From: Anseranas semipalmata | Lineage: Eukaryota; Chordata; Aves; Anseriformes; Anseranatidae | Assembly: GCA_013399115.1 (NCBI GenBank) | Contig: VXAA01004313.1 | Location: forward strand, 1 to 64,000 | DNA length: 64,000 bases | Direction of reading: 5' to 3' | Part shown: positions 33,931 to 47,300 of the stretch, one piece after another | Position numbering within the stretch: position 1 is the stretch's first letter | How the letters are laid out: every line of letters starts with the position of its first letter | Translations under genes and position numbers: made by a program | Notes under the pieces: model-generated | What the model saw: the letters and a program-made list of their open reading frames with translations, nothing else | What the model was told of the DNA's origin: nothing | Database searches by the model: none

Positions 33931-36149
33931 CTGCATGAGGATTTTGAGCTCGCTCTGAAGGACAGACTAGGGTAGATCATGTTGTGTTGTGACAGCTGTG
34001 AGGAAAGAGAGCCTCAGGGCCTATATTCACCAGCCACTACTAGACTGGGAACAGCTTAAAAAGGGTGCTGTCAATTAGTTTGCACCAAAACCCGGGTGGT
34101 ATCAGTCCCCAGAGAAAGGCTTGACCCTGCCACCTGTTGATGAGTATATTCTTTCTTACATTCATTGGATTATTTAATGTAACAACAAAAGGGCTGAAAC
34201 AAATGTAAATGGAGTCCACAGACAGAGGGCAGTGGGGAACAGAGATATCAAGATCATTTTATACGTTTACAGGACATCGGTCTCAAGACTGTCATGCCTA
34301 TTCCCTACGTATGCTGAATAAAGAACAGCCAAAGGGTGTTCATGCTACTAATGGTGTGTTTTTCTTCACGTGTTTTCTCCTCACCTCGCTTCTGCGTCTG
34401 AAATAGTACAGGGTTCATCCCACCTAACTGATCTAAATCTGGCACCATCTCAAAGCTTGCCTTCTAGGCCTCCTCTACAGTCCAGGAGGGGAAGAACTAC
34501 CTACCGAGCTCTGGATTCATCCCACTCCAAAATAAATGTCTTAGATACACGGAGTGAATCACCTTCTGAAAGTGCTGTCTCTCTCCATTGACTAGCGAGG
34601 AGTGTAAAGGACAACATAAGGCCAGATGTCTACTTCCTTGACAGCCATAGAAAGGCAGTCGCTGTTATTTCCTTAATGATGGCACGGGCTCTCTAGTCCA
34701 GCTGATTACTTTTCCAGAACAGCGCTTATAATCTGTTCCATGCACAGCCAAACTCAATGTATGTATGAGAATCCACGTAGTTTAATTTAAATGCTGAATA
34801 TCCTCTCTGTTCTCTGTCTTCCACACATCCTCTGCCTCTATCTTCAGTTATCTATAGCAGATTGTCTTTTCCCAGCCATTCCTGGCAATACCTCAATAAC
34901 CAGCAGCTGGGTCACATTCATGGAGTCACAAGAACAAAACAAAGCTATCAGTTAAAAAATGATTTCACCTCTCCCTGACTTTCATTTGGCCTGGCATAAA
35001 CCAACAATGGGATGTAATTTTTATTTGCCTGACTACATTTCACACAGCACGTAGAAGGAAGTGCAATTTGCTATCACAGTGGTTTTTTCCTTTTCACACT
35101 TGGCTAACCACGCTCTACATTTCACACAGATCTTTTCAGTCAGCTGCTGCAAGTCATGGTCTCAAGATACCAGAGATGAGAGACTATGCTGTCTCAGCTT
35201 TGTTAGAAGCCATAGCACTCTACAATAAAACTAAACACTTTTTGCTGATTTTATTAAAACAAATGTTTAGGTAGCAAGCTGTACTCATGAAATACAAAAT
35301 GTTGACAGAAAAAATCTGTTAATAGATTTTTGAAGAGTAGCATGTGTAATTATACAGTACATATATATGTAATTATGGTTCTGTTTCTGGAGGACTCCAT
35401 GCAAGAACTGGAAAGTCAACATCGTTTCCTAGAAAAGCTGATAATCATCAGCTAAATTTGGGATGCAGAGGGCTGCTGTTATGGATTGGGTCAGAAGCTA
35501 CCACTAACCTGGAACAAAAGCAGAAAATCATTTTCTCCATCCAAGCTGTGCCTGAAGATTCATCTAACATCCCACTTATTTCCATGAAAAGTAGTCTACG
35601 TTTGCCTCTAATGGTCACAGAGATGTCCATTTCTGAATTGATCTATTAGTTCCAGTGTAACATCATGAGAGACACAAGGGATTGGAAGTCACAAGTATGG
35701 AAATGCTTTTGCATATCCTGCTCTGGTATATTTGTATTTTCTAACTGGAACAACTTAATTGCGTGAAATTAATTATGTGATGGTTCCCCAAACCACTAGC
35801 TTTTATCGCAGCTGAAACCTTTTTGTAGTGCTGTTGTGCTCAGTGGTCTAGAGTTGGTCTACATTTCCAACACCAGGTGGTGCCAAGGGACCATACATAT
35901 CGAATAGCTGACTAAAGAAGCAAAAATGTTCAATTTAAAGGCAAGATTGGTGTAATTGGGTCTCTGTCTCGTTCTACGAATTAGTTCAAACTCTACTGTT
36001 AAAATGTCTCATTGCCTAGGAAGTGACAGGAAAAATTCTATACAAGATGACAATAACCCAAGTAAACTCACAGGTAATTTGGTGTTGTAGTCTACAGAGA
36101 GGACAGTAATTCAGAAGTAAAGTTTCAATACATGGATATTACCTGCATG
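33931..36149. other. Unique non-coding sequence
   Basis: No supported gene or repeat. A good CTCF-like motif lies at 35870-35883. The word TGTAATTAT is directly repeated around 35345-35375. Confidence 0.45.
35870..35883 (+). promoter_or_regulatory. CTCF-like binding motif (plus orientation)
   Basis: ACACCAGGTGGTGC matches 12 of 14 positions of CCASYAGRKGGCRS. Together with the minus-oriented match at 17536 it would form a divergent pair. Binding is not demonstrated. Confidence 0.32.
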
Positions 36150-36240
36150 GGCAGGTCTGGATTCATTTGGTCCAAAACCTTTTCTCTGACAGTGACTGGT
36201 ACAAAGTGTTTCAAAGGAACCTTCAGGAGCCTCGTGGCAA
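36150..36240 (-). mobile_element. Ancient CR1-related fragment
   Basis: The words TTTGGTCCAAAACCTTTTCT, CTGACAGTGACTGGTACAAA and GTGTTTCAAAGGAACCTTCA run in the same order as a common archosaur/turtle CR1 3' segment (roughly CTAGTCCAAAATCCTGTCTC, then TGACAGTGGCCGGCACCAGA). Only about 90 bp remain and the ends are indistinct. Confidence 0.55.
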
Positions 36241-39200
36241 GCAAATAGTCAGACTCCTACCCTTGGGCTTAGCCTGGTGCCTAACACTTACAGATCGGCT
36301 TAAGCTTCAGCTTATGAAGCCAAACTTCCCAAAAAGGTGTTTCTAATTCAAAAAATTGGATGCTTATGCTAGATATATAAATACCACCTGACTTATTTTA
36401 TAAGTTAACTATGGACACCAATTGCAAGGTTAAAAAATACAAAAGGTTGCAAACTATCCATGCTTACATAATAACAAAGATTCTAAACATCTTTTCCTAG
36501 ATTTAGTCCTTCTAGAGTAGAAAATATCATATTTGCTCATCTGGTAGTCTTATTGGTCTCAGTACATGTGACCAAACTCTTTGACTAATGAATGAAAAAC
36601 AAATGTACAATAATTTTAAATCAGAAATGCATAATGTCTACCACATACTGCTTTAGAGCAGTATTTGGGAATATAGGTATTCCGCAAGGGAGTTCCTATG
36701 AAACTATTATCTGAGAGATAATCATATTGGTAGTTTGTAGGAAGACTGTTATTAAGTTACCAGCAGGAAAGGGAAGAGAGAGAAGGAATATTTGACACCT
36801 CATTAGCATTTCTATTCTGATACTCTTTTGTTTCAAGTTATTGATGCTGTTCTCTTTTCCCAGTACAGATTTGCCTGTTTGTATATAGTTAGATTTCTGT
36901 GGAAAGAGGAATTTATGCCTGCCAAGGATATGCAAGAGGGTGCAGTTTCCTTTTTCTAGGTTTCTGGGGAAAGGCTCGGTTCATGGAGTTGTCAGTACAG
37001 GTGTTGGATCCTGGCCATTCTACCAGAAGAGTTATCATAAGGGACATCTCGTACATGTCAATGCAGCTGGACAGAGAGTCCATTTTCTCAGTGAAGTGAG
37101 TACAATTTCTTAAATCCTTTTGATACAAGTCTTTCAGAAGGTTCCTTGAATCTCCTCCTGATGTATAATTGTTCCCTGGGAACTGGACTGTGATGTCTGC
37201 ACGGTGCTGTGTCTCAGTGTCCTTTGTGGCAGCAGAATGTATGTAAATAAACCCATTTGCTTTTAGAAGATTGGTCTGCAAGACTACAGGTACCTCTTAC
37301 AGATATTTCTTAAGTAGGCTTACAAAGAGCAAGGCCCAGTCCATAGGCAGCAGAAATGATGTGATGCATCCCACCATAAAGCAGATGGAGCAAACAGAAA
37401 GCACTGTGTCTCTGTTGCTTGTATATCTTGTATTTACCAGAACTGTGCTGCCTCGACAACCTCACATACAGAAGCTATAGTGGGAAGGTGCGTAGGATAG
37501 ACAAACATACTGAAGGCAAAACAACAGTATACCTGTGCCTAACTGATGATGATGCTTAAAGGTGCAACAAAGGTTACAGCAGCTGTGAAGAATGAAGAGA
37601 GGTGAATAATACATAACAGTCTGGATGGCATGGTAAACTGGACACAAGCAGAAAACATAATCAAACATAAAGTTACAGATCTTCAGAAGAAAGAATGCAG
37701 ATCATATTCAGGCAACAGGTGAAAGCTAGAAGATTTGTCCTGAGAAGATGTGACATTGGAAAAAGCTTGAGATTGAGTAAGGTAGATTGTCTTCTGAGCA
37801 CTAGCTTCTAATGTGATTCTGTAGCCACGAGAGCTAATGCAATCCATAAATGAACTTCTAAATCAAAAGTGAAGAAGCCTATTTGACATCTGTGTGATCG
37901 ATCTCCACTGAATTCAGTGTTGAGACACTGAGAAGGCTTAAATAAGACCCACAATTACCATTAAAAATTGGAAAATGTTTTGTAGTGAAAAAATGTCAGG
38001 AATTTGCTTTGCTTTGCTTATGAAACAAACAAGTCTGTAGCCTCCCGTGCAGTTCCTCTGCAGATTAGCATTACTCCTCATGCCCACTGAGTCCAATGCA
38101 TCCAGCTTACAAGTACTTGGGCAGATTAGGCTCCTAGGATGGGGTCATTTTCAAACTTCCTTTGACACAGTTACATTTTGCAAAGATGGATTAAATATTC
38201 TTGAAGAAAGAGAGCATGAGTGACAGTAAATGAGTCTTTTACCCATTCACTAGGGATCTAAAGGGAATAAGGACTTCAGTTCTCTTTTCTGAGAATCAGC
38301 CAACTCCAGGTTGAAGTCATGTCCACCTGAGCAGCTCATTGCTGCGACTCCACCACCCAGGGAAGCCCAGGTAAATAGAGGAGCCAACAGTACTGTGATG
38401 TGGCAGTGGGCAAGCTGGTGCCTGGGCTTGCTGTGATGGAGCTTGGGTGGGAGGAGGGCTGCTGTACTGGAAGGATCCTAGAGGTATGGAAGTGGGTGGT
38501 TTGAAGCAGATTACTGAGGGGGGAGCCGCTATAAGGAGGCTTGTTTCAACCCCTTCACCACATGATGGTCTGCCTAATAAGCTTGGATTTGTTACTAGTT
38601 TCATGACATGACTCAGTGAGAGGGAATGTTGCAAGCCAATATCATTTTGTTTTTGAGTTTGAGGTTTATTTTTTACAATTGATTATTGGTTGTGCTTGGA
38701 GGCCAAAACTAACAGCCCTAGTTCCCTCCGCAGGATGGGCATTAGCTTGTCTCAAAACCCATGCTGAAGATTCAGACTGCTGACAGGACACTCAGTGTCC
38801 TCATTTCCCATGACTATGTGAGTGGTCCTTGCCACTAACACGGTGCAATGATGGCACCCAAAATCCAGGGGAGACCTGAGTTGCTGCCAACACATGACTA
38901 CAATTCATGCCATCTGGGAATGAGTGGACTTTGTGGGCCAAATGCATCCCGTTGCCCAGATATTGAACAGTCCTGCCTTAAGCATTCTTTCACAGACAGA
39001 GTCTCATTTCCTAGCTTTGTAATTGTAGATCATCTGCCAAAGACTGATTAGCTTCAAAAGATCAACTCCAATTTCTAGGTGTCCTTACAAAAACACCTAC
39101 ACAGCATCAACTCAAGCCCAAAGTCAGGAATCTGCAAACTAAATGATACTGCTGCAGTGCTCAGGAAGCAAGATTTCCCCACTAGCAAGCAAAATGTCTA

Positions 39201-40503
39201 ATAAATAGTTTTCTTTACAGTTAGCCCTATAGTTTAACCCTTTTCAACTGGAGACAAGAGAAAAGGAAAAATAACAGCACATCTGCTAGATATGCCTGGA
39301 CAGTATATAATGCACAGGACAACCACATCATTCCCAATAGAAGGCTGGAGATATATCCATCCTAATTCTCCAAAAGCAAGTCAGACTGGCTGAGATAACC
39401 AGCTACTGCTCACAGTTTGAAGTTCAGGCTCAAAATGGATGAACTGATGGGCTGGTGTATGGGCAGCCTGTAAAGATGATGCCCATCCTCTAGACTTGGC
39501 AACCAGCTTACAAAAACAAAGTCAGAGCACATCATAATTTTCAACCTGCAAGACAGAACTATTACTGAGCGCTAAAATGGCCCTGGATGTCAGAACTGCA
39601 TTTCCCAACTAACTCTTTCTTTCTTTTTCCTTATTAAAACCAAATGTATAATGTCATACAGATGATGATCTATGAAGCTGTGCTTATGTAAAAATAAGTA
39701 GGAGTTAAGCTCAGAATAAGGAATAATGAGATATTGATTCAGATCACAGCTCATTTACCAGTTTATGACCACTAACAAATTTCATAAGCTATTTACGTCT
39801 GAATTTGTCATTTGGAAAAAAATAACTTAGTATTTACATGCTTCATAGTGAAGCTATAAGGTCTAATCTATTAAACTGTGAAGTATGGTGAGATACTCAG
39901 AAGATGTTAGGAACAAATAAGATTTATTTGAAAGTACAGAAAATGATCTGAACAAAAAGCAGATTTGGACAAATTAATAGGAGGAATATATACTCTGTTT
40001 CACTCTATTAGGATGAATGGCATTTTGCCTGGAATATGAGTCACAGGAGAACTTTATATTCTAAGTGTAAGACATTGCTCGGCAAGACAGAAAGGGGAAT
40101 AGTAATCTGGAGGATAAATTGCAGGAAGAAATAAGTAGGAATACACTGAAATGATAGCAATAATGCATGAAGAACTATGTTAAAAAAAAAAAAAAAAAGT
40201 AAATTGTATCTTATTACTCTGAAAGCCTTTCAAGCTAAAAGGCTCACAGATTCTCCTTAGAGAATGAATCAGATCACAAAGCATAGAATATAACATGTGA
40301 GAGCTGAGGACAACGCATCTCAGTCTGGGAGACCTGGCTCTGGAAAGAATTTTAGATGAATCACAGTCTGACCTCTCATGAGTCATTGCAAAACCTTCAT
40401 TAACCCTTGTAGACCCAAATAAATATTTGCAATACTAACTGCAACTCCCATCTCTCCCAGAGAACAATGAAAGAATAGCAGAAACAGCCTAGCGGAAAAT
40501 AAA
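36241..40503. other. Unique non-coding sequence
   Basis: No supported gene. A 17-base poly(A) run is at 40182-40198. Other contents are ordinary AT-rich sequence with short random frames. Confidence 0.45.
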
Positions 40504-40517
40504 NNNNNNNNNNNNNN
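40504..40517. other. Assembly gap (14 N)
   Basis: Fourteen consecutive undetermined bases. True length of the gap is unknown; a tandem or low-complexity sequence may be missing. Confidence 0.99.
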
Positions 40518-42437
40518 AATGTGAGAAAAGCCAGAGACTCAAAATCCATGAGGAGATTCAGGCTGGCTGGGGCATCATACAAAAAGGGCATTTTGATCCT
40601 GCAGTGGCACAAGGGCTGACATCAGGTATTTTTAGCTGAGAAGGAATGATTGAAAAGAGAGAGCTGCAAGTGGAGAGAAAAAGCCTAGCCATAATGAAAG
40701 AGCCTTGCTGTGAAGGTCCTCCCATTGAAATCGAACACGGGATTGTACCAACAGAACAAACAGCAAAAAGGAGCTTGTGGCTTGTGGCTTGTGAAGTCTT
40801 TAGTGCTGCAAGGGGCCAAAAGGCCAGCACAGTCAACTGTGTTCTGCACAGAGGGCTGTGGAAAGGCTCACAGAGATCCCTGGAGCCATTCCCTGGGGTG
40901 ATGCTAATTGACGTAGCTCTGCTGGCTACACGGCTCCAGCCCAGCTCCAGCTCTGCACAGGCTGTACATGGGCTGTGCTGGAAGGAACAGCAAGGAGAGA
41001 TGGAGCTGAGGCTCTCTTTACTCGGCAGGCACTCAAAGCCAGGGAGCCTAACAAAAGATATAAACTCATGGGCTGATATCTAATATTGCTTTCCAGCACT
41101 TTTAACTAGTGCTGTGCAGAAGTGTTTCAATTGTCCAAAAACGTTAAGCTATCACCAAACCTGGTACTTGCCACAGGGTCAATGCAAATAGCTATCGTGC
41201 TGCTTCTGGACTACTACAGCATAGTTGGCTACTCCATGGTAACTTGTTCATGTTCTAGTCCTCACCAAAGTTTCACATACGCCCTTTGGAGGGATAAGAA
41301 ATGTTTGTTGAGCCCTGAGTTTTACCTATTTCTCTTCTGGCATGCTATCAGTGATGGCATTTATGGCAACATGTTGACTTCTGCACTTTCTTGAAGCATC
41401 CCATCTGTTTGCAGGTTGAGTATCCATTTGTCTGTTATTGAAACATTATTTATCGCTTTTATAAAGTATCCCCTAGAATCAGTAATGCCATTTCCATCTT
41501 CTCTGAGCAGATGTAGACTTAGAGATTTTGGCAAAATGTCAGCAGCAATGCTGGAATCCATCTCCATACACAGTAGTATCTCAGCAGCAGTTTCCATCTG
41601 CTCTTTTTGTGTGCATGTGTGTGGACTAGGGTCACCTTTTAGTAGTATTTTGGATTTTCTCTCTCATTCAGAGAGTCAGAGTGCCACACATTCTCCCTTC
41701 GGTTCACTTTGCACTGAAAAACTTCATTTGGTCAGCAAATTCTAGTTGTGACTAATTCTGAACCTTTCTGTTGTTCCTCTGTTTTGTTTCAGAGACCAAA
41801 TCAACCAGTGCTCACGGTGTACATGGGGAATGCTTGGACACTAACCCCAAGGTCATGCAGCATGCTGCCAAGGCCCTTCCCATACTCACCTTGATTCTGA
41901 CTTGTCTGAAGTCACCCTGGTGTCCATTACAGAGCCCAACAGAAGGAGCATTACTTGACTTCTGCCACTATCCACCAGGTCCTTCTAATAAAATGAGGCT
42001 GCCACCTGAGCTAGGTGCCGAGTCTTTGGCTTTGTAGTATTCCCAACAGCCTTCTTGCTCTCACTCTCCCCCTGTGTCATTTCCTACATTTGGATATAGC
42101 AATCAACAAAGCATCTCCATACATAGTCTTGGCCAGTTCAATGCTAACTGTATATGAAAGCAAGACAAGAACAGAGGGGAGCAGAGGGCAGTATAACCAC
42201 AACTGCAAATGATCAGCAGAATAACTGGAACATAGAATAACTTAACATCAGTGAACACTGTGTTCCTGCTGATGATCATGCATGGAAACCCTGAGGTCTT
42301 GTCAGCTTTGAACATCTTGACCTCTGTGTCAAACTAATTCCAAGACATTATGCTTCTGTTATAAAAAGAGAAAAATACCACTCTGGGATGCATTAAAATA
42401 AGTATCTTATGTAAGACTAGAGCTGATTAATCTGCTG
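40518..42437. other. Unique non-coding sequence
   Basis: The plus-strand frame at 40646-41083 (145 codons) is one of the longer open frames not explained by CR1. Its translation shows no domain I recognise and no convincing exon boundaries, so it is treated as chance. A 7-bp word GCTTGTG is repeated three times in tandem at 40773-40793. A polypyrimidine tract ending in TTTCAG at about 41791 gives an acceptor-like context for the following frame, but nothing supports an exon. Confidence 0.4.
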
Positions 42438-42816
42438 TATTCAGCACAGATGAGGCCTCAGTTAGATCCCTATGTCCTATTTGTGTACCACTCTTCAAGA
42501 AAGATGCAGACAAGCTAGGGAGTCCACAGGAGAAGCAACCAGAGTGACAAGAATTTTAAAAAACATGACCTGTAAGGCAAGTTTGAAAGAACAGATTTCA
42601 GAAAAGGGTAAAATTGAGTAAGGCAAATGATAAATTTTCTAAAATGCAAAAGAGAGGATAAGGGGGTATTTAATAACTGTTTTTCATTTCTGCTGTGAGT
42701 TGGATCAGTTTTAAGTGGTTTCATTTTCAATTTGGGAGATTTATGCTAGATAAGTGTTCTAGTACAAGGGTAGTTAAGTCCTGAAAGAAGTCACCAAACA
42801 CTATCACTAATGGGTG
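42438..42816 (+). mobile_element. Ancient CR1 LINE internal/3' region
   Basis: The landmarks run in CR1 order. TATTCAGCACAGATGAGGCC matches the usual ...AGCAC(T)GGTGAGGCCTCA... stretch. GTACCACTCTTCAAGAAAGA is followed by TGCAGACAAGCTAGGGAG and GAGAAGCAACCAGAGTGACA. AAAACATGACCTGTAAGGCA corresponds to the ...ACCTGACCTATGAGGA... segment. GGGAGATTTATGCTAGATAA and AGGGTAGTTAAGTCCTGAAA lie near the 3' side. It encodes only decayed remnants of the ORF2 C-terminus. Confidence 0.8.
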
Positions 42817-44039
42817 AGATAAACATATGCTAGGAATGATCTACAGAATACCTATCCTGCCTTGGTGGGCTAAGAGGGATAAACTGGACGCTCTGTGGAG
42901 GACTGCTGCATCCCCAGGTTCCTGTGAAACCACGTTTGCTCCTGTGGTGGCTGGAAGGGACCTCTGGCTAACAAGTAAGATGGTAGCTGAATCTATACAA
43001 GCGAGTAGCGGTATCATAAACAAGGCTGTAAAGGCCAAAAGAAAAGAAACCAGAGACTGTGAATAGAAGTCTGATGAAGAAGAACACCCAAAAGTTAAAT
43101 CGGTGGACTGATTTCCGTGGCAGCATCAGTTGACTAAGCCTCAGGGGAAGAATATTGCAGTGAAAGGGTAAGGGGCCACATCAGAAATGGTAGAAAGGGA
43201 AAGGAGTTTGAAAATGAAGTGAGGCATTGGCCATCAGAGTGCAACAGGAGAAGTGTCAGTGGAGAAGAGTGAACCAAAGCCATGCTAGAGGGTGTTCTGG
43301 ATGGAATCAGAGATGCGCTGGAGGCAAGGACTGTGATTAACAATTCAATATTACTCAGATCTCATCTGCTCTGGAAACATATGGCATTACAATAGTCACC
43401 ACAAGTAACTCTTCAGAAGTAAGCACACAAGAAACAAAAGTATGTACAGGCTGAAATGAGGAAAGCTGTGAGTGACATATCTGAGTGACAGCAGGACAAA
43501 GCAGACAAACTGCCAGTGCACGACTGCTACATTTTATCTTTACTGCTTGCCAAATGCAGCACTACGCAGTGTCATTAACAGAATCCAGTCTTAATAAATG
43601 TCAGTTGTGCAGAGTATTCACAGACCCTGATTTAACGCATCTATTACCAACATTACAGAAGTCCTGTTTTGAGTCACTTTTGATTGAATGTGCTCACACA
43701 GACTGCAGTCAGATCTGCAGATATTACTTCCATAGGACTTATGGAAAAATAATTCTTGCAGCAACAACCTATCTAGCACTTTTTACACATTAAATAACCT
43801 GAACATATGTTGGATAATTTAATCTAGGTTTGACTTGCTGCTTTATTTAAATCTACTCACTTATGCTTTCATCAACAAAACAATTCCCCCATACACTTTG
43901 ATGCGCTCTGCCCAGATTTATTTATAATGCTGCGCACATGCCCCCTGAATTTTGGTTTGGCAATGTATTAAGCTTATTACCCAGGATCGCACTCTAGGCT
44001 GTCAGATTTATTTAGATTCCATCCAGATTTTAAACTTAT
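42817..44039. other. Unique non-coding sequence
   Basis: No supported gene or repeat. GGCTGGAAGGGACCTCTGG at 42949-42967 resembles a CR1 tail word but stands alone. Confidence 0.4.
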
Positions 44040-44059
44040 GCCTAGGCTTTGATTTATCT

Positions 44060-44135
44060 GGCTTGGTTCAATGCCTAGTGAAGTTAATGGAAAGTTCCTA
44101 TTGACCTGAAACAAAGTTAGATTGAGGCATGTTTA
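44060..44135. repeat. Ancient amniote palindromic repeat remnant
   Basis: TGAAGTTAATGGAA and TTCCTATTGACCTGA are imperfect reverse complements around a short centre, followed by AGTTAGATTGAGGC. This is the layout of old elements carrying a ...TCAATGGGA/TCCCATTGA... core and GGATCAGGC-like ends. Confidence 0.5.
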
Positions 44136-44271
44136 TGTGCCTAGTTTGATCTGACATCAAAATTCTTTTTTCCATTAGGTTCTCCATAGTTAAAGTGGGT
44201 TAGAAAACTGTCACAAAGTCCTGAATTGTTTTCTGAACACAGAGATGGGAAAAAGAGCGTTGCTTATGAAG

Positions 44272-44343
44272 TTCTGCTCCAGCTGTCATTGAAATGAGCA
44301 GAAACTGTTTCATTTACTGCAGTGGAAGCTGAGCTGGAGCTGA
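44272..44343. repeat. Ancient palindromic repeat remnant
   Basis: CTGCTCCAGCTGTCATTGAA on the left and CAGTGGAAGCTGAGCTGGAG on the right form imperfect inverted arms around AACTGTTTCATTT. The CATTGAA core words again resemble the old amniote fold-back family. It lies about 140 bp from a similar remnant. Confidence 0.42.
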
Positions 44344-47300
44344 ATATCAGTTACATTCATTCCAGGATTTATTCCAGAAAGTAAAAATCTAATATAAAAA
44401 ACAGATGTTTTTGCCCTTTCTGGGTCTTTATTGAATTGGAGAGAAGGTAGAATCCCAGTGCTGTTCACAATTGCATGAATTTCATGACATGCAATCTGTT
44501 GACTTAACTTTCCAGAGTTAGGTGAAACTCTCAGCTTTCATCTTAAAAAAAGAAAATGAACAAAAGGTAAGAAGTTAACTGCTTTTAACACTGTGGAGAA
44601 AGGTGGAAAAATGTAAATCCTAAGACCACAAAAATAAGAAGGCCAAGTCCCTCCCGCTAAAATGACTTGTGGTGAAATGCTATGATTTTTAAATCAGCTT
44701 CATAGTTTGGAGGTCTGATTCACTTTGAAATGCTTGGTATTGCTAATGCCTGTGTCTAACTATGCTAGATAATTCATTCTCTGTGCCGTGACATTGCCCG
44801 AAGACTCTCAACAGAATCAGCACTCCCATCATCACAGAGACTGTCCAAAAAATCCCAAAATTTTAAAAGGGGGAAAGACATGTAGATTGTCAGAAAAATT
44901 AATTTTATCATGAGATAATATGCAAATGGACAAAAAATTGCTGTTTAAACCAAAACATTATAGTCTGCCTTGATTCTTGTATAAATCAAACTGGAACAGA
45001 TGTGAGATCTTCTGCAAAAATGTGTAAGAATGCATCACGTTATTTTTCCTAGAGGGAAACCTGTTTCATATATAAAATACAACATAGCTTAAGCAAACAT
45101 TTATATATGTGAATGCTTATGCATATATGAATAGCTATTTGAAATTCCAAGGCTCAGTTACTGGTACAGAAAAGATTACTGATTGCCCCATATAATTCTG
45201 TATATGCTCTACTGCTCATCTGCTGTACCCAAATTTCTTCAACATAGAAATTATTGCAAGAGCAGTCTCACAATATGCTGCTTATAAAAATGTCTAAATA
45301 CTTTATTAGCTCTACATATCTGGATGTCTTACACTACTTTGCTATTCATAACAAAACTGCTTGCTGTTTTCACAGGAATGAATTTGTAGTACCACCTGTG
45401 CATTTGCAGTGCACTCTGATCCAAAATGGGCATGCAGACTCTCCCACCAAATCAGGGGATCATGGATACAATTTCAAGGAGGTTATTGCATGCTACTTAT
45501 TATTCTTTATCAGTCTGATTAACACCTAAGTTTGCAAGTCATGCTATAATATTTTAGTTCATCCTTGCTAGTAAACACTGATACGATAGTAGTAGTAAAA
45601 GGAACTTCTTTTTACGGCACCTGGCCTGTTTTGTGATTAGGGGATGGATATTCATTAACATGTCTGGCTCTGAATTTCAGAAGAGGTAACAGACAACATA
45701 TTAGAAATCCAGTCCTACAGCCTACTGCCAGCTGATTTCATTGGCTAGCTGACAACTGAAACATGCACAAAGTGTAGCTTTACTATCTAAATATGCATCC
45801 ACGACTTGCTTTCATTTTCTGTACATCTCTGCCTACCATGTCTAAAAGGAATCTGGTTTTATTTCTCAAGCCAAGCAGGGAATGAGAAGGAAATGTGAGC
45901 TAAATTCACAGAGGACTTGAACGTTCAGTATGAGGGTTCCCCTGAGACCCCAGATCCTCATTTATGGATGTATTAGATACCTGAATTTCAGCCACAGGGC
46001 ATGCACAAAGCCATCTTCTGAGTCAGTTACACAGGGGCACGTAAGTGTGGCATACGTAAGGCACCATGTGCTTCCAGCCTGCAGGAGCCATTCCAGGGGA
46101 AGGTATGTTAGATGCACACCTAAGATGAGATGAACCACATTCTGGAAATAGATTTTTCTCTCCACTGATGGTAAGGGGAATGATTAGCTGATGATTAGCT
46201 CGGACTTGACATCTAACTTTCATTTTGTGTGTGACGAATCACCACAAGGGAAAAAGGCAGTAACGTAATAGCCTAGTGAATGTATAGGGAGCCTAGGTTG
46301 GCTAGCTCGTGTGTATACCCTTATGACAGTGACATCTATATTTCATCAGACACATCCCACCTTTCTAAACAGGTCTGCCTTCCTCTCTAGTTCTGCCAGT
46401 CTGCAATTCTGCAAGCAGGCTGTGGTCTCAGCTGGGTTTCTGCTGGGAGGTGGAGGTGTGCTTTCAGGAGTTTCCACCTCCTGAATGAGGCTTCTTGTTC
46501 AGTCTCCAGGCTTCACGTGCCTGTCAGAGTTGCAGGATTTGTGTCAACGGTGCTTTTTGTGTAGGGCCAGAACTAAAGTCCCTGAAGTGCAGTTATCCTG
46601 TGAATCCAGCTCTGACTGCAACTTTTGCAACTCCTTTCATTTCTGAGTTTGGAAACACCCACACCTCTGCATAACAATGTGACCTAAACCTTCACTAAAA
46701 TGGGGATTTAGCTGAAATAGTGATAGGTAAACAAGAAAACTTTTCTAAAACAAATCAGTATCTGGTAATCCAGAATCATAAGGCAAAAATCCCCTGGCCA
46801 GCAAGCCTATTAGGCCATGCTTACTTTAACAGGTAGACACGAATTTTTGATGGATTGCTCTTCTCCAGATGGGCTGTTAGGTTCTCTCTTTCTGTCTTTC
46901 CAACTGCTCTTCTCTTAAGCATTATTTATTTATTTATTTATTTACATTCTTATTCATAACGTATTCATAAATTCAGTATGGGAATCTTCAATGTGCTGGT
47001 CTGATTCAAGTAAAATAGGCACCCCTACCTAAGCATCCTTCACCCCTTGTGAGTGCTAAGCAGGAAGCTGTCTGGGGCTTGGGAAGGGTTCCTCTCTTTT
47101 CCTATAGGACTAAGGGTGCTTGTGGTTAGTTGGTTAGGTTTGGGGGTTTGCTTTCATGGAGAACTGGGAAAGCTGGTAGAAGTTCCATACTGTGGAATAA
47201 TACTATTCTTGTTTTATAAGTTTTATGAGACAAGAATTTTTTCTGTACCCAGCTTTAATCAAATGTGGGTGGATCAAAGGTTGCAAGGAAAACTTTGGGA

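Noticed and set aside
40646..41083. 145-codon plus-strand open frame
   Set aside because: Translation resembles no family, and the adjacent assembly gap and lack of splice signals give no support for a gene.
42949..42967. CR1 tail-like word GGCTGGAAGGGACCTCTGG
   Set aside because: No further CR1 sequence on either side and no terminal repeat.
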